Shown here one piece after another: positions 22,361 through 34,431 of a stretch of DNA of 64,000 nucleotides; within the stretch, counting starts at the first letter, position 1, and each line of letters opens with the position of its first letter. Made by a program: the position numbers and the translations under genes. Source of the DNA: Monodelphis domestica (lineage: Eukaryota > Chordata > Mammalia > Didelphimorphia > Didelphidae); the NCBI RefSeq assembly GCF_027887165.1, contig NC_077227.1, positions 80,927,430-80,991,429 of the forward strand, given 5' to 3'. The notes beneath the pieces were generated by a model that saw nothing but the letters and a program-made list of their open reading frames with translations, did not search any database and was not told the DNA's origin.

Positions 22361-24720
22361 TGACTTCCTTACCCTGTCCCTGAAAACTACTTATTTAGAT
22401 ACCACTTGAAAATCCTTAGAGGTTAAGGACCCACCACTTCTTGAAGCAGGCTATTTCACTTTTGGATAGTTCTATTTGCTAGAAATTTCCTCCTTCTAAG
22501 GGACCAAAATCAATGTCTCTAGCTGCTATCCAATAATTCTACTTCTATTTTCTGAGGCAATTCCCCCCTCCAAGCTTCAAATGCTTGAACACAGCTATTA
22601 TGTTCCCTGAAGCCTTTTCTGGGTTAAATAGCTTTAGTTTCTTTAGTCAAACTTTATATGGCATGGCCTCTATCTTGCACCAGTTTGGTTACTTTCCTCT
22701 GGATTTCCTCTTGGTTACTTTCCTCTGGACTTCCTCTAACTTCTTAATATCTTTCCTAAAAAGGACCGCCCAGAACTCAGAGTATCCAGATATGGTCTGA
22801 GCAGAGCAGAGTATTAGAGAACTATCACCTCCCAAAATGGGTCCCATTATAGCATTAGCTTTTTTTTAATACCATGTCTTACTATTGACTTCTATTTGGC
22901 TTTCATTATGGTAAACCCTGCAGATCTTCTCATCATTATTATTATTTACTTATGCCTCTTCTATCTTGTATTTCTTATTTTGATTTTGAACCTAAGTATC
23001 GGACTTTACTTTTTTCCCCATTAAATTTCATCTTAATTATCCCATCATTCAAACTCCTCAAAATCTTTCACCGTGCTGTACGTGAGTAATCCCATCTTCA
23101 TTCACTTGCAGAATTTGCCTTCTATATCTTTATCCAAGGCATCCATAAAAATATTTCATGGTGTATGGTCAAGGGCAGATTGCTGAAGCACTCAAGTAGA
23201 GACTTTCCCCAAGGTAACATCCACCTATTAACAGCTACTGTTTGGGTCTAGTCAAAGAGGTTCTTTTGAATTCACTTAACGATATTATCGTCTAGCCTAC
23301 ATTTTTTTCCATCTTCTCCACAAAGATAGCTTAGGAGACCTTGAAAGGGCTTTGGTGAAATCATTATGTCTATACCATTCTGCTGTTTAGTTACCATCTC
23401 ATAAAAGGAAACAAAGTTGGAGTGTTCTTGATGGATTTTTGAGTGGTCATTGCTTCCTTCCTTGAGTGCTCATCAACCATCTAGAATTATGTCAAGAATA
23501 TAAGACTGGTTAATTGGCCTCTATTTTCCTAGACTAAGCTTTTTCTCTATTTTAAAAATTGGGAAAAGGCAATGTTTGCCTTTTCTTATCCTCTAAGACT
23601 CTTTTCTTAAAAACCACTGAAAATAACATCTTCCAGTAACCTAGAATATGGTTAGTTTAAGGCTACTAACCTGAACTCATTGACAGTGCTCTCTTAGCAT
23701 CCTTTTTAAAAAATCAAGCAATTTTAATCACTGTATTGGACTCATGATGAAGACATTCCCTCTACCAATGCAGACAGCACCTACTCTGTATCTTTATAGA
23801 CTTAAGGCATTGCAGGAAGCACTGAGAAGTGACTACTCTATGGTCACAGAGCAAGTATGTGTCAGATTGAGAAGTTGAAGTCAAGTCTTCCAGACTCCAA
23901 GGCCAGTTCTCAATCTCTTCTATGACAGCCATGTTTTTAGCATCTCATTTATATTTAATTTCAGCTCCCTATTAACTATTTTTCTTTCTAAGTAAAAAGA
24001 TTAATCTGCATTTAATAAAAAATAGAAACAAATAAGAATTGAGTATATCATCGTTTGGCTGTCCATTATTATCATTACTCTACCACAAGAAGTGATCTTT
24101 TTCTTCTTGAATTCTTCTCTTGACCCACAAAATAGCTTTGAAAAAACCGCAAAACCTTTTAGATTGTCTTTATCACTCATCACCAGCCTCAATTCATCCT
24201 GGACTTTAGTGACCCTGCTAGTATTCTTTTAGGAGAATGCTATTTCTTCATATTAAACATTAGTTGGCTACCCCTGCTTCTACCTCACTGTCTTGTAAAT
24301 TGGATTGGGCAGAAGAATTCCCTAAGCAGACTCTTGAAGTCATTTACCCCCCCCCCAATCAGGCTAATTTATCTTTGTATGGTGGCAATTTCATTTTTGA
24401 GAGCTTCTGATCTCTCTTAAGACACCTTTCTTCATGCCTTATTATCTCCTGTTTTATTTTTTTTGCCCAGAATATTAGGCCTTTGGAAACTACCTATGCT
24501 TTCTTTAAATATTTGGAAATTGATTCTCCTCACATGTCAGACTGTGGTTGGATTTCCTCTCTCAACTCTGTGATGGGGGTATCAGGTGTCTCCAAGGTTT
24601 CAGCCATACTTATTTCAGCAACTCATTCTTCCATGTTGGTCAAAATCAGATACAGAAAATAAGGTCCCTAGTCATGTCTTTTACCTTTTGAAGGATTAAT
24701 TTATCATTGTCATGATAAAT
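22360..24720 (-). mobile_element. CR1/L3-like LINE, antisense
   Basis: Text such as GACCCACCACTTCTTGAAGC, CTTGAACACAGCTATTATGT and AACATCCACCTATTAACAGC is the reversed 3' part of a CR1/L3-type LINE. Related stretches lie at 27.7 and 57.1 kb. No ORF remains. A 26-bp tandem duplication with one mismatch lies at 22685-22736. Confidence 0.6.
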
Positions 24721-25055
24721 GTATCATTGGGGAAAATGTGAGGAAACCACGGTGTAATGTATTTTAAAACTTTAATAATATTCAAAATGTGTACAAAATG
24801 ATTTGAGAGAAAGAATGCAGTCAACGGAAATGGTTTGTCTCTGGTATTTTGTAGAAGCCAGATTAGCAAACAATCTTTGTGAAGAAGTAATAGTAACTTT
24901 TCATTTAACTGGGAAGAGATGGAAGTGGAAAAACCCCAATGACAGCATTAGATCATGTTGTCCTGAGTATGGGAAGAAGTTTTTGTTGTACTCTGCTCTT
25001 GAAAAATCACATTTGGAATTTTGTTCTGTTCTGGGTCCACATTTTAGGAATTTTG
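24650..25055 (+). mobile_element. CR1/L3-like LINE fragment
   Basis: TTGTACTCTGCTCTTGAAAA, TTCTGTTCTGGGTCCACATT and TTAGGAATTTTG follow the CR1/L3 3' text. Confidence 0.5.
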
Positions 25056-25059
25056 TTCC

Positions 25060-25328
25060 TGCTGCTGCTGTTGTTGTTTTTTGATCACTTTGATTGTATC
25101 CAGCTCTTCATGACCCCATTTGGGTCATTTTTCTTGGCAAAGATATTGGGGTGGTTTGCCATTTCCTTCTCCAGTTCATTTTATAGATGAGTAAAATGAG
25201 ACAAACAAGGTTAAGTGACTTGCCCACAATTCCCCAGTTAGGAAATATCTGAGGTCAGATTTGAACTCAGAAAGAGGAGTCTCTGACTCCAGACCTGGCA
25301 CTCTATCCACTATACCATATAGCTTGTC
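25060..25328 (-). repeat. SINE with RTE/BovB-like tail
   Basis: TTCATGACCCCATTTGGGTC, GGTTTGCCATTTCCTTCTCC and GGTTAAGTGACTTGCCCACA. Confidence 0.85.
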
Positions 25329-25329
25329 T

Positions 25330-25440
25330 TTTAATGGCAGGTACTATTTGCTTTGTATCTTTATGTTCTCACCACCTAGCCCAATGCTTGGCACATGATG
25401 GTAAGCTTAATAAATGCTTGATGATTTGAACTGAATTGAA
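25330..25440 (+). repeat. L2 3' end
   Basis: CAATGCTTGGCACATGATGG and TTAATAAATGCTTGATGA. Confidence 0.65.
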
Positions 25441-25569
25441 TAATAGGAAAGAAGGTCTCTCCAAATAGAATTTCTTAGAGAAGCCAAGGGCAACAGAACT
25501 CATACTTGTTTTTTTAAGTTATAAACAATTAGGTCCTGACCATTTAAAGCACAAAAAAATCATCTCCTG

Positions 25570-25800
25570 GTATACTAATAGTGAGCCAAGATCCACAGAT
25601 CACAGAATGGCAGAGCTCGATGGGAACTCAGAGGCTGTTTACTCCAAACTATTCTTCATAAAGGGACCCTCTCTATAATATCCTTGACAAGTGGTAATCC
25701 AAGAGCATTTACAGATCTTAGAGGGGATACATGAACATCTCATGAAACCCAGTTCACTTTTAGACAGCTCTAATGTGCATGATGTTCATTCTTTTGTCAA
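25570..25800 (-). mobile_element. CR1/L3-like fragment, antisense
   Basis: GAATGGCAGAGCTCGATGGG, GACAAGTGGTAATCCAAGAG and TTTAGACAGCTCTAATGT. Confidence 0.5.
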
Positions 25801-26045
25801 GGCAAACTCCACATTTGATAGGTAAGCACCTACTATACTAAATGGAAAATAATCTCTGCTTTCATAAACTTTTATTTTACTTGAGTGATACAACAGTTAT
25901 ACAGATAGTTAAATGTAAAATAACTTGAGAAAAGAGGGTTAAGTGACTTGTCCAGGTCATTATAGTTAGTAAGCATCTGAGGCTGAATTTGAATGCAGGT
26001 CTTCCTGACTCCCACATCACAATCCCTGTGCACTATTCATTGTGT
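25800..26045 (-). repeat. CORE-SINE-type repeat
   Basis: GGGTTAAGTGACTTGTCCAG and TTTGAATGCAGGTCTTCCTG. Confidence 0.65.
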
Positions 26046-26459
26046 CACTTACTTGGATTATTACAATAACTTCTTTTTTTAAACTATATTTAAATTTCTT
26101 CAATGAACCAAAAAAAATGATTTTTCTGGGAACTACCCTGCTAACTCCACTCCCCCTACAAGCCCCTTCAAAACAAATCTGTAAGCATCTTGAACTAAAC
26201 ATGCCCAAAGAATAATTCACTATATTTCCCCTGACCAACCCACTTCTATCTTCTGTCTAGGTAATCTTCTATCTTTTTCTTTTGAGACACCATCATCCTT
26301 CCAGTCATCCAGATTCTCAACCTCAGGATCATCCTTGACCTATCACTTTTCCTCACTTTTAAAATCAGTCAATTGCTAAGTCGTGTTTATTCTATGTCCA
26401 TTATATAGCTCACGGTTCTCCCCTCTTTTTTTACTACTTTAGTTCATCCTATCATTACC

Positions 26460-26612
26460 TCCAAAGAAGTAAGAAAGAGAGGAAAGATTGAAGGAAGGGA
26501 AGAAATAAAGAAGATAGGAGGGAATGAAGGAAGGAATAATTGAAGAAATGGAGAAAGGAAGGAAAAAAGAAAGGAGAGAAGAAAGAAAAGAAAGGAGAGA
26601 GGGAGAAAAGAA
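26460..26612 (+). repeat. (GAAA)n/(GGAA)n purine tract
   Basis: Imperfect GGAA and GAAA repeats, about 150 bp. Confidence 0.9.
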
Positions 26613-26989
26613 GAATATTCTTACCACATTGGCTATGTCTAAAAAAATGTTTCAATAGACATATCAGTTCTGTGTCAGGAAATATGTAGCATGCATCATT
26701 ATCACTTCCCTGGAATCAAATTTGGACATTGTAGTGATTAATTTTTAAGTCTTTATTGATTTCCCTTTCTTGTTTCTTTCCAATTTATTTTTCTCATAAT
26801 TACCAAAATGATTTTCCAAAGGGGCAATTCTGACCATATCACTATTCTATATAATAAACTCCAGCATCTTCCTGTTACTTCCAAGAAATAACTATTTGGC
26901 ATTTAAAGCTCTTCACAACCTGTAAACAAGCCTATACCTCTAGCCTTATTATAAATTCCTCCCTTTCACACCTTCTATGGTCTTACCCA

Positions 26990-27210
26990 GCATTGGTGAA
27001 TCTTTTCAAGATCATATGCCCAAATTGCAACTTCAAGCTGCCTATGAGCACTCCACATTACCCCAGACAGCGGAGGGAGGAAGTACTCACGTTGGGCTGC
27101 TGGGCAGAGGGACATGACATATGAAAAATGTCCTTGGGTATTGTGGAGAGGGCAAATGGAGCAGTCCCCCTCAGCATTCTGGAGCACATGTGACATGCCT
27201 TCACCAATAT
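26990..27210. mobile_element. Non-autonomous DNA transposon (hAT-like MITE) inside L2
   Basis: Ends CATTGGTGAATC and CTTCACCAATATG form short terminal inverted repeats. The interior GGGCTGCTGGGCAGAGGGAC is a familiar marsupial DNA-element text. The L2 continues on both sides. Confidence 0.6.
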
Positions 27211-27699
27211 GGGCTCTAGCCCAACTGACCTTCTTATTGTCTGTTGTAGAGACTTTCCTGTTTCTGTGTCTTTGCCCAGGCTGTCTCCTGTGCATCAAAT
27301 GCATTCCCTCTTTTATGTTTCATCTTCATCTTTTAGAATAAATAGGTTCCTTTGGATATCACCTCAAGAACCACCTTCTGCATGAATGCTTTCTTGATGC
27401 CCATAGTTGCTAGTACTTTCTCTCCTAAAATGACATTATATTTATTTTACATGTTCTTATAACTACATATCTTTTCTCTATCCCAATAGAATGAAAGCTC
27501 TTTGAGGAGGAGGACTAGTTCACTCTTGTCTTTATATTCTTGGTGGCTGGCATGAAGTAAGTGCTTAATAAATGCTTCCCAGTCAACCATAAATAGCTTT
27601 AAATGCCAGGATGAGGGGTTTGTATTTTCTTCTAGAAGCAAAAAGGAGCCACTAACATTCCCTTCCCTCCCACCCCCCAAACACACACACTAAGTTCTG

Positions 27700-27980
27700 T
27701 CCTCTGGGATCAGGCATGCTACATAGTCTCTTCTACTCAGCAAGGCTTTGAATACTTGAAGACAGCTGCCATGTTCTCTTAGGTCTTCTAATCCCAATTT
27801 CTTAACCAATTCCAATTTCTTCAAATGATCTTTGCATGGTATGGTTGCCTGTCCTCTCACTATCCTGCATGCCCTCCCTAGGACCCACTCTAGTTTGTTG
27901 CTATCTTTCCTAAAATGTGACAGGAATTGCTTCAGGAATGAATAGAAGTTATGTTCAGGGGCAGGCTTTGCATCTATATT
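27700..27980 (-). mobile_element. CR1/L3-like fragment, antisense
   Basis: GAATACTTGAAGACAGCTGC, GATCTTTGCATGGTATGG and CCACTCTAGTTTGTTGCT parallel 22580-22780. Confidence 0.55.
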
Positions 27981-29640
27981 TGCCTAAAGAGACTTTATTA
28001 GACATCCATGAATTCATCTGAAAGCTAAGAGCATGCCTTACCCCCCAAATAAATAGCTCTTAAAAAATAAAGTACATAATAAATTTCAACACCAAGATGG
28101 AAAACTATGGTAAGAGAAAACCATTGCTTCTTGGGCAATGATACAAAGGAAGGGATGCTGTGTTACATATTCCAGAAGGGAAAACCCAGAGCTGTTTATA
28201 TTGATAGTCTTCAAAAAGAAAATCAGCAAGAGGAAAACACAGCTTCCAGCCCAAGTATAAAGCACCTTCAACAGTACAGTCTCTCTGCCACCAAGGTTGC
28301 CCTTTATGTAATTATGGCTCCAGAGCAGACAATAGTAGGAAGTTAATTAGTATGGCAACTAATGCACTTGCCCTCCTGGGGAGCAGTTAACTCCTGTGGA
28401 TAGCTACAGTTCAGTGTTTTACTCTATATTTACTCTAATAGAAAGAGGCTATTGAATCAGAACTCCTTGGGAAACCACATTTGATAAGCTACTCATTCTC
28501 CTTCTTATTGCACAAAGCAGCAGTAGATGCTAAATAATCACTATCGGGAAGCCCCCAAAAAGTAATCTCCAAAGAAATAAAACCTAAATGAAGCCTTATG
28601 TCTGGAAAACAATTTAGTAAAAGAATTGCTTTTCAGCGAAACAAAAAGAAATTTACAGAATGACAGAGGCAGCAAATGAATGGTCTCAATTTGAGAAAGA
28701 GAATATTTGAGGATAAAGCTAAAATATAATGAGACCAGAGGGAAATGAGGCTACAGTGTGTTGCTAGGAGAAAGTGGGACAAAAGTCACAATCTCTGTGT
28801 CCCTTTTCAGGCTAGTATAAGGGTGACTATTTACATAGAACAGAATCTGATGGGATGGGAGTTAAACCATTTTCCTTATTGCAGCAACTTTTCCATTTGG
28901 GGAATAGAGCCCTAAGGATACTTGCCTCAACCAGGGGTTGTGATACAATTTAAGAATTAAAACTGATTTCCTGACCATAATTTAGATGATAGTTTAACTG
29001 AAAGACTGAAAAAAGAGAGGGTATTTAACAGAAAAGTGAAAACATGATTTCTAAGAAAAATCAAAGAGCCAAGTTGATCTTAATCCAACCTCTGAATAGA
29101 GGTGAAATCTTCTGGTATAGTCGAAGAAGAGCTTCTAAACCTTTGTGAGGTCTGATTGAAAAAGTTGACAAGAGCTTTGAATATATTGGCTGCGAAAATT
29201 GGTTGAAAAGAGCCACAGAGAGCCTCGCAGTCATTTACTAAGAAAGTTGACTAAAGAGAGCTATAGTTATCACTACAAGGGAGAGCCTTCCTAATCACAG
29301 CCTTTCCAAGAGATGAAGAATAACATAGCAGGAGGTTCTGAAGATAGTACATAAACTGAAGATTATAGTTGAGACATAATACAATACTAAAAGAGCAGGT
29401 TAGCTTTCCCTCTGTAGGAGGCTTTTCAAACATTTTCATTCTTCTCCAAACCTTTTATGGTTTCCACTTTAATAGCCTCTCAGATGACAACTTTGCCTTA
29501 TGATTTACTTTTTTTAAAAAATAGTTCATTCACCATGAGCTTCTTCTTTTTCCCTTCTCCTTTTTTCATATCACTCAGAGGTTTTCCTATACTATCTCCT
29601 TTTCCTTTATTACAGGAGGTAGCCCTTCTCCTTGCCAAGT
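27981..29640. other. No recognised feature
   Basis: Long stretch without recognised repeats; only frames up to 79 codons. Intron 3 of the P450 duplicate would cover it. Confidence 0.4.
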
Positions 29641-31270
29641 AAGTCCCTTTGCATGTACACATGACCTCATTCCATCCTACCTACTCCAGCTGATTTTTCC
29701 TCTATCATCTCTGCTGTCTTATTTGTCTTCAATCTCTCTTTGTCTACTGGATGTTTTTCTACTGTCTACAAACATGGTAAAGTTTTCCCTAGTAAAGTAA
29801 AACTCCCCCTTGATTGGTCTATCTCTGCTAGCTTTCTTCCCTTTAATGGTTAACCTCCTTGAGAAGGCCAAGTATTACTGATGTTTCTGCTGCTTTTCCT
29901 CTCAATCTAATCTTTAACCCCTGGCAGTTATGATTCCAACTTTATCATTCAATTAATACCGCTCTCTCCAAGATCACCAATGAATGATCTCTTGATTGAC
30001 CAATCTACTGGTCTTTTTTCAATCTTCATTCTTCTTGTTCTCTCTGCAAATGTTGACACTAGTAATTGTCTTCTTCTTTATGTTTTTATCCCTTCTCAGG
30101 ATTTCATGACACTACTCTCTCCCTTTTTTCCTTCTTCTCTGATCTCTCCTCAGTCATGTTGGCTGTATTTTCATCCACAGCTTTAACCAGGGCTGTATTT
30201 TGAGCCCTTTTCTCTTCTACTCCTATATTATTCTGCTTGGTGCTTTCATCAGCTTCCATGGATTCAAATATTATTTCTATGTAGATAATTCTTGGGTTTA
30301 TTTTCCCAGCCATAACTTTTCTCTTAATTTCCAGTTTCACATCTGCAATAATCTATTAGACACCTCAAACTGGATGTCCTGTAAATGTCTTAAACCCAAT
30401 ATGTCCAAAGCTTAATTCATTATTTTTCCCTCCCAACATTTCCTATCTTCTGATTCATTCTATTACTTCCAAGGGCACTATATCCTTCCAGTATCTCAGG
30501 CTTACAACCCAGAATGCATCCTCGATTCCTCATTCTCTCACCCTTCACAACATATGCTCACTTCTCTACTCTGACATTGACAGTGCTCTAGTGGAGATTC
30601 TCACCACAAAAATTGTTGCAATAGCCATCTGGTTGGTCTCCCTGACTCCAGGTTCTCCCCACTCCAAACCATCTCTGCTATTAAAGAAATTTTCCTAAAT
30701 ATCAGGCCTGACTATGTCCCCTCCCTTCTCAATGTACTCCAGCAGTTCAGTTCTCTATCCCCCCCCCCATGAACAAATATAAAATCTGTTGTTTGGCTTT
30801 TAAATCCCTCTGGTAACTTAAGCCCTTCCTACCTTTCCAGTCTTCATCTCCATTACTCCTAACCATATACTCTACAGTCCAGTGATACTGGCCTCATTGC
30901 TGTTCTCATATAAGACATTCCATCTCTGGAGTCTGTGCTCTTTCACTGGTTATCCTCTGTGCCTGGAATGATCTTCCTCCTCTTCTCCACTGCCTAGCTT
31001 CCCTGACTTCCTTCAATTTTTAGTTAATATCTCACCTTTTGCAGGATGTATTTCCAAGGCCCCCTCAAAGCTAGTGCCTCCCCTCTGAAATTACTTCCAA
31101 TTTCCCTTATGTATATCTTCTTTGGACATAGTTGTATATATGCTTCTCTGCCATTAGATTGTGAGTTTCTGGAGGGCAGGGACTTTTTTCTTTGCCTTTC
31201 TTTGTGTTTTCAACACTTAGCACAATGTTTGGCATATCATAGGTGAAGAAAAATGCTTATTGACTTAATT
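29641..31270 (+). mobile_element. L2 LINE 3' part, about 1.6 kb
   Basis: L2 features run in order: TTCATGACACTACTCTCTCC, ATTAGACACCTCAAACTGGA, AACCCAATATGTCCAAAGC, CTCCCCACTCCAAACCATCT, GATTGTGAGTTTCTGGAGGG and the tail AATGTTTGGCATATCATAGG. No long ORF. Confidence 0.85.
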
Positions 31271-31334
31271 TGATTCAGTAGAAAGATCAATCAATCATCA
31301 AACATATATTATTCCAGGACCTGACTTGAATAAG

Positions 31335-31600
31335 ACCCTGTGAATAGGGCTGGAAGGGATTTTGGAGATCATCACATCCAGCTTCCTCATTTCATAGATG
31401 AAGAAGTTAAGCAGAAAAAGATTAAGTGACTCAACAAGCAAAGCCAGAACTGGAACCTGAGCCCTCTAATTCCTCATTTGAAAGATGAGGGAAATGAATC
31501 CATAGAGACAAAGTAATTTATTGGTTATATAGTGAGTTTGCCTCAGTACTGGGACTGAAAACTAGATCTTTCCAGGTTCTACTTCAGAATGTTACCTTCC
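31335..31600 (-). repeat. CORE-SINE/MIR-type repeats
   Basis: GGGATTTTGGAGATCATCAC and CATTTCATAGATGAAGAAG; a second piece follows to about 31600. Confidence 0.6.
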
Positions 31601-31607
31601 CAGAGAA

Positions 31608-31760
31608 GTAGCTTGGCTTGTTGGATAGAGCACTGGTCTGGAAGTCAAGAATATCTGAATTGGGGATGGCACAAGTCACACAATTAATGTGTTCTCTCTC
31701 AGTGATCTCTACCATTTAAGACTTCCATGGTTGACCACATGAGATTTTATCAAAACATAC
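31608..31760 (+). repeat. tRNA-derived SINE, partial
   Basis: GTTGGATAGAGCACTGGTCT and GGAAGTCAAGAATATCTGAA. Confidence 0.6.
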
Positions 31761-31964
31761 CTGAAGCACCCTGCACATCTAGGACACAATCATAAAGTAC
31801 CTCAGCCCATTGATCTCAACTACAAACGGATCCATATGCTCATCTGCGTATCTGTAATTTAGCTTTTATCAGATAAAGTCTCTCCATTACTGAGTTCTTA
31901 AAGAAGATCAAGTATTGCTAAGATTAGGGACAAAAGTAAAAAACTACTAATCATTCATAGGATA

Positions 31965-32125
31965 AGATAATTAGAGCTTGATGGTCCTCAGAGATTATAT
32001 AGTCCAACTTTTTTATTCTATGAGAAAACTGAGGCCCAAAGAGGTTAAGGGACATGCCCCAAATTACATAGGCAATAAGTAGCAGAATTAGGATCTGAAC
32101 CCACATCTTGTCATACAACTAATGT
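31965..32125 (-). repeat. CORE-SINE/MIR-type repeat
   Basis: ATTAGAGCTTGATGGTCCTC, GAAAACTGAGGCCCAAAG and GGATCTGAACCCACATCTTG. Confidence 0.75.
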
Positions 32126-32138
32126 ACCCTATTAATAT

Positions 32139-32292
32139 CTGTTGGGGTTTTTTTTTTTAATCTTCCACTAGGCACTTTGCTTTTCTTAAATTCATTTCTC
32201 AGCGCTCCTCTTCCCTAACCTAAAATTCCTTTGGGTTATGAGGGAGAAATAACAAATTTGTTTCCATGTCCTTCCATTGCTGAAATCAGGTC
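32139..32292 (-). pseudogene. CYP2C-like pseudogene: Pseudo-exon 3
   Basis: Plus-strand blocks such as GCTCCTCTTCCCTAACC and TTATGAGGGAGAAATAACAA follow antisense intact exon 3 (49736-49885) across its full length. The acceptor AG is lost (TGTGA) and no donor is seen beside the expanded T-run. Similarity continues into intron 2. Confidence 0.88.
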
Positions 32293-32309
32293 ACATGCAA
32301 AGAAAAACA

Positions 32310-32445
32310 GCAGAAAGACTATTGGATTTAGAGTCTGAGAACCAGGGTTCAAATCTCAGCCTTAATCTCTCAGTCACTTGGCCTCTTTAGACCTTAATTT
32401 CTTTATTTGTAAAATGTACTAGGTGGCCTGAGATCCTTCCAGTTC
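32310..32445 (+). repeat. tRNA-derived SINE, partial
   Basis: GATTTAGAGTCTGAGAACCA and GGTTCAAATCTCAGCC. Confidence 0.6.
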
Positions 32446-32459
32446 TGTATTTTATAAAT

Positions 32460-32880
32460 CCCAAAGAGTAAAAAACCTTTCCCTTTACTGAATTCCAGAA
32501 GTAAGAGAAGTGGAAAAGGAAATGAAACTGATATTTCAGAGAGCATGCAAGTGACCAATATTAGTATGAAAAACTCCTCTTTGTCCAAAGTATTCATGCC
32601 CAAGGTTCTCTAGTCCCATTTCTAGAAGACTAGGACTCCATAGTATGAGATTGTTGCTGAGGCAATTTGTCCTGAATCTTCATTGTTCTCTGCCCTATCT
32701 AGTACCTGATACTCCCATTGCCTATCATATTGGGCATCATTGTATCCACCTTCCACCTCTGGCAAAGAAGTGCCCACTAAGCTGGTGTCCAGAAAGGATT
32801 CAGGTCTTCAAGACTCTCTAATGCCTATGGAACACAATATTTTTATTTCTCTATCCCTTCATCTTTACCTGGGTATCATG
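32460..32880 (-). pseudogene. Intron 2 relic of the duplicate
   Basis: CTTTACTGAATTCCAGAAG and TATTTTTATTTCTCTATCCC match intact intron 2 (CTTTCACCGAATTCTGAGAG; TCTTATTTCTCTACTTCTGC) in the same order, at about 49920-50330. Confidence 0.7.
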
Positions 32881-32884
32881 AGAG

Positions 32885-33380
32885 ATTGATAAAGTGGAGA
32901 GAATGCTAGATTTGAAGTCAGAGGACCCAAGTTTAAATACTATCTCTGTCATGTACCCCCTAGGCAACCTTGCACAAAGTACATAACTTCTCTGGGTTCC
33001 ACTTTCCACATGTGTAAAATGAGAGGATTGGATGAGATGACCTCTGAAGTCCCCTCTAGCTATAAATCCCTAATCCTAATCCCAGAAGATTGAAAACCTA
33101 CTCTACTCAGTCTACTTAGGGACCCTCGGAATTCTTATTTCTTATATTTTTGAAAAATAACATGGCAGAGAGAACTGACCTCAAAGTTGGGAAGCCATGG
33201 GTTCAAGTCCTACCTCTGACCGTTCATTGGATTATCATGGGCAAGTAATTCATCCCCTCAGAATACTAGACAATTTTCTATGACTCTTAAGTCACTGACA
33301 AGGTAAAGACTTACATTGGTAAAAGGATTTTTCCCACATGGGAGTTCCCCAAATCTGTGAAATCACAGGTACATTCACTA
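32885..33380 (+). repeat. Two tRNA-derived SINEs
   Basis: First copy 32885-33070 (GTGGAGAGAATGCTAGATTT, GTAAAATGAGAGGATTGGAT). Second about 33160-33375 (GGGTTCAAGTCCTACCTCTG), ending CAAATCTGTGAAATCACAGG. Confidence 0.65.
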
Positions 33381-33609
33381 TCCCAATGAGGATATATTAA
33401 AGATGTAAAATAGAGAGATGTCATGATGACTGGTCAAGGTATACATAGAAACAATTTAATATACCATTTCCTTAGATGCCACCAAGAAATACTTTGGATC
33501 TTAACTATCTACTCCTATATTTATCAGTCTTTTACCTGAATCTTTATTTCCCATCTCTTTTATCAGGACCAAGTTGCCTACTCTCGCTGCCTTTTCCCTA
33601 AATTGATTA

Positions 33610-34325
33610 AACTTAATAGAAATAAGTGAAAAGCCATATACTTGAGTTTTTAAAAATCAACTACACTGGTACAGGATGGGGAAAGGTTCTAGACAATTCA
33701 TGTGAAAAAAAAAACTCAATGGGTTTAGTGGACCACAAGTTTAGTATGAATCAGCAGTGGTGTAGGTTGCATTGATAAGAGGCAGATTGTACAAAATGAG
33801 AGAGGAGAGTGCCTCTCTGTACTTCGTAATCATGGACCACCTCTGAAGCATAGTGCCTGCTTTTTGCCTAGCACATTTAAAGGAGGAAATGGCCACAATC
33901 ATATTCAGTAGAGGCAACAAAGATGTTGAGAGCCCTAGAAGCCAGGTTTTCTGAAGGTCAGTTGAAGGAATCTGGGATATTTGGCTTAAAGAGTATGAAT
34001 GTTTAGCCCAGTGAATAAAAGCTTATAAGATGCTAGCTAGTTTAAAGAATGTGAAGGTCTCTCTGGAAGAGGGGTAAGACCTGTTTCTTTAGCCTCAAGC
34101 AGAACTAAGAGCAATGGATAAAAATCAGAAGATCAGACAGAGTAGGTGTAACTTTCTGACATAATTACCCAAAATATACTGAAATACCTTAGTTTCCCAT
34201 CACCAGAGATCGTATGTAGGAATTGGATGGTGACTTGTGGTCATTGAAGAGGGGATTTCTGTTCAGGAATCAGTTGAACTGGATGACCTCTGAGATTCTT
34301 CTAATTGAGATTATTATTGTATTTA
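33610..34325 (+). mobile_element. CR1/L3-like LINE 3' part
   Basis: AAGTTTAGTATGAATCAGCA, GCAGAACTAAGAGCAATGG, GGGGATTTCTGTTCAGGAAT and CTGGATGACCTCTGAGATTC are typical of this LINE's 3' end. Confidence 0.65.
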
Positions 34326-34431
34326 TTAGATAAAATTAAATGTTCCTATCATTAATTTCAAAGCAAACATTTTCTCATTTTTTATTTATTATTCAATTAA
34401 AATTATTGTTCTTATTTTCTCCATTGATTAA

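Larger units (their letters stand above)
26100..27580 (+). mobile_element. L2 LINE 3' part, interrupted twice
   Basis: L2 text resumes around the insertions: TCTGACCATATCACTATTCT and GGCATTTAAAGCTCTTCACA, then GAATGAAAGCTCTTTGAGGA and GCTTAATAAATGCTTCCC. It is broken by a purine repeat (26460-26612) and by a small DNA element (26990-27210). Confidence 0.75.
9880..32880 (-). pseudogene. CYP2C-like pseudogene: Decayed tandem duplicate of the CYP2C-like gene (exons 8, 4, 3 and intron pieces)
   Basis: Three exon relics are collinear with and in the same orientation as the intact gene: exon 8 (10750-10890), exon 4 (20521-20676) and exon 3 (32139-32292). Intron sequence next to them also matches: intron 8 (9885-10180 and 10545-10715 against 39680-40310), intron 7 (10891-11470 against 40484-40700), intron 3 (21803-21870 against 48356-48420) and intron 2 (32460-32880 against 49920-50350). 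Retained introns show DNA-level duplication, not a processed copy. The exons carry stops, indels and lost splice sites. Exons 1, 2, 5, 6, 7 and 9 were looked for and not recognised. The exon 8 to exon 3 distance is 21.2 kb, against 9.3 kb in the intact gene, mainly because of LINE and SINE insertions. Confidence 0.87.

Noticed and set aside
26439-26655. Ser/Phe/Leu-rich minus-strand frames
   Set aside because: They come from the GAAA/GGAA purine repeat.
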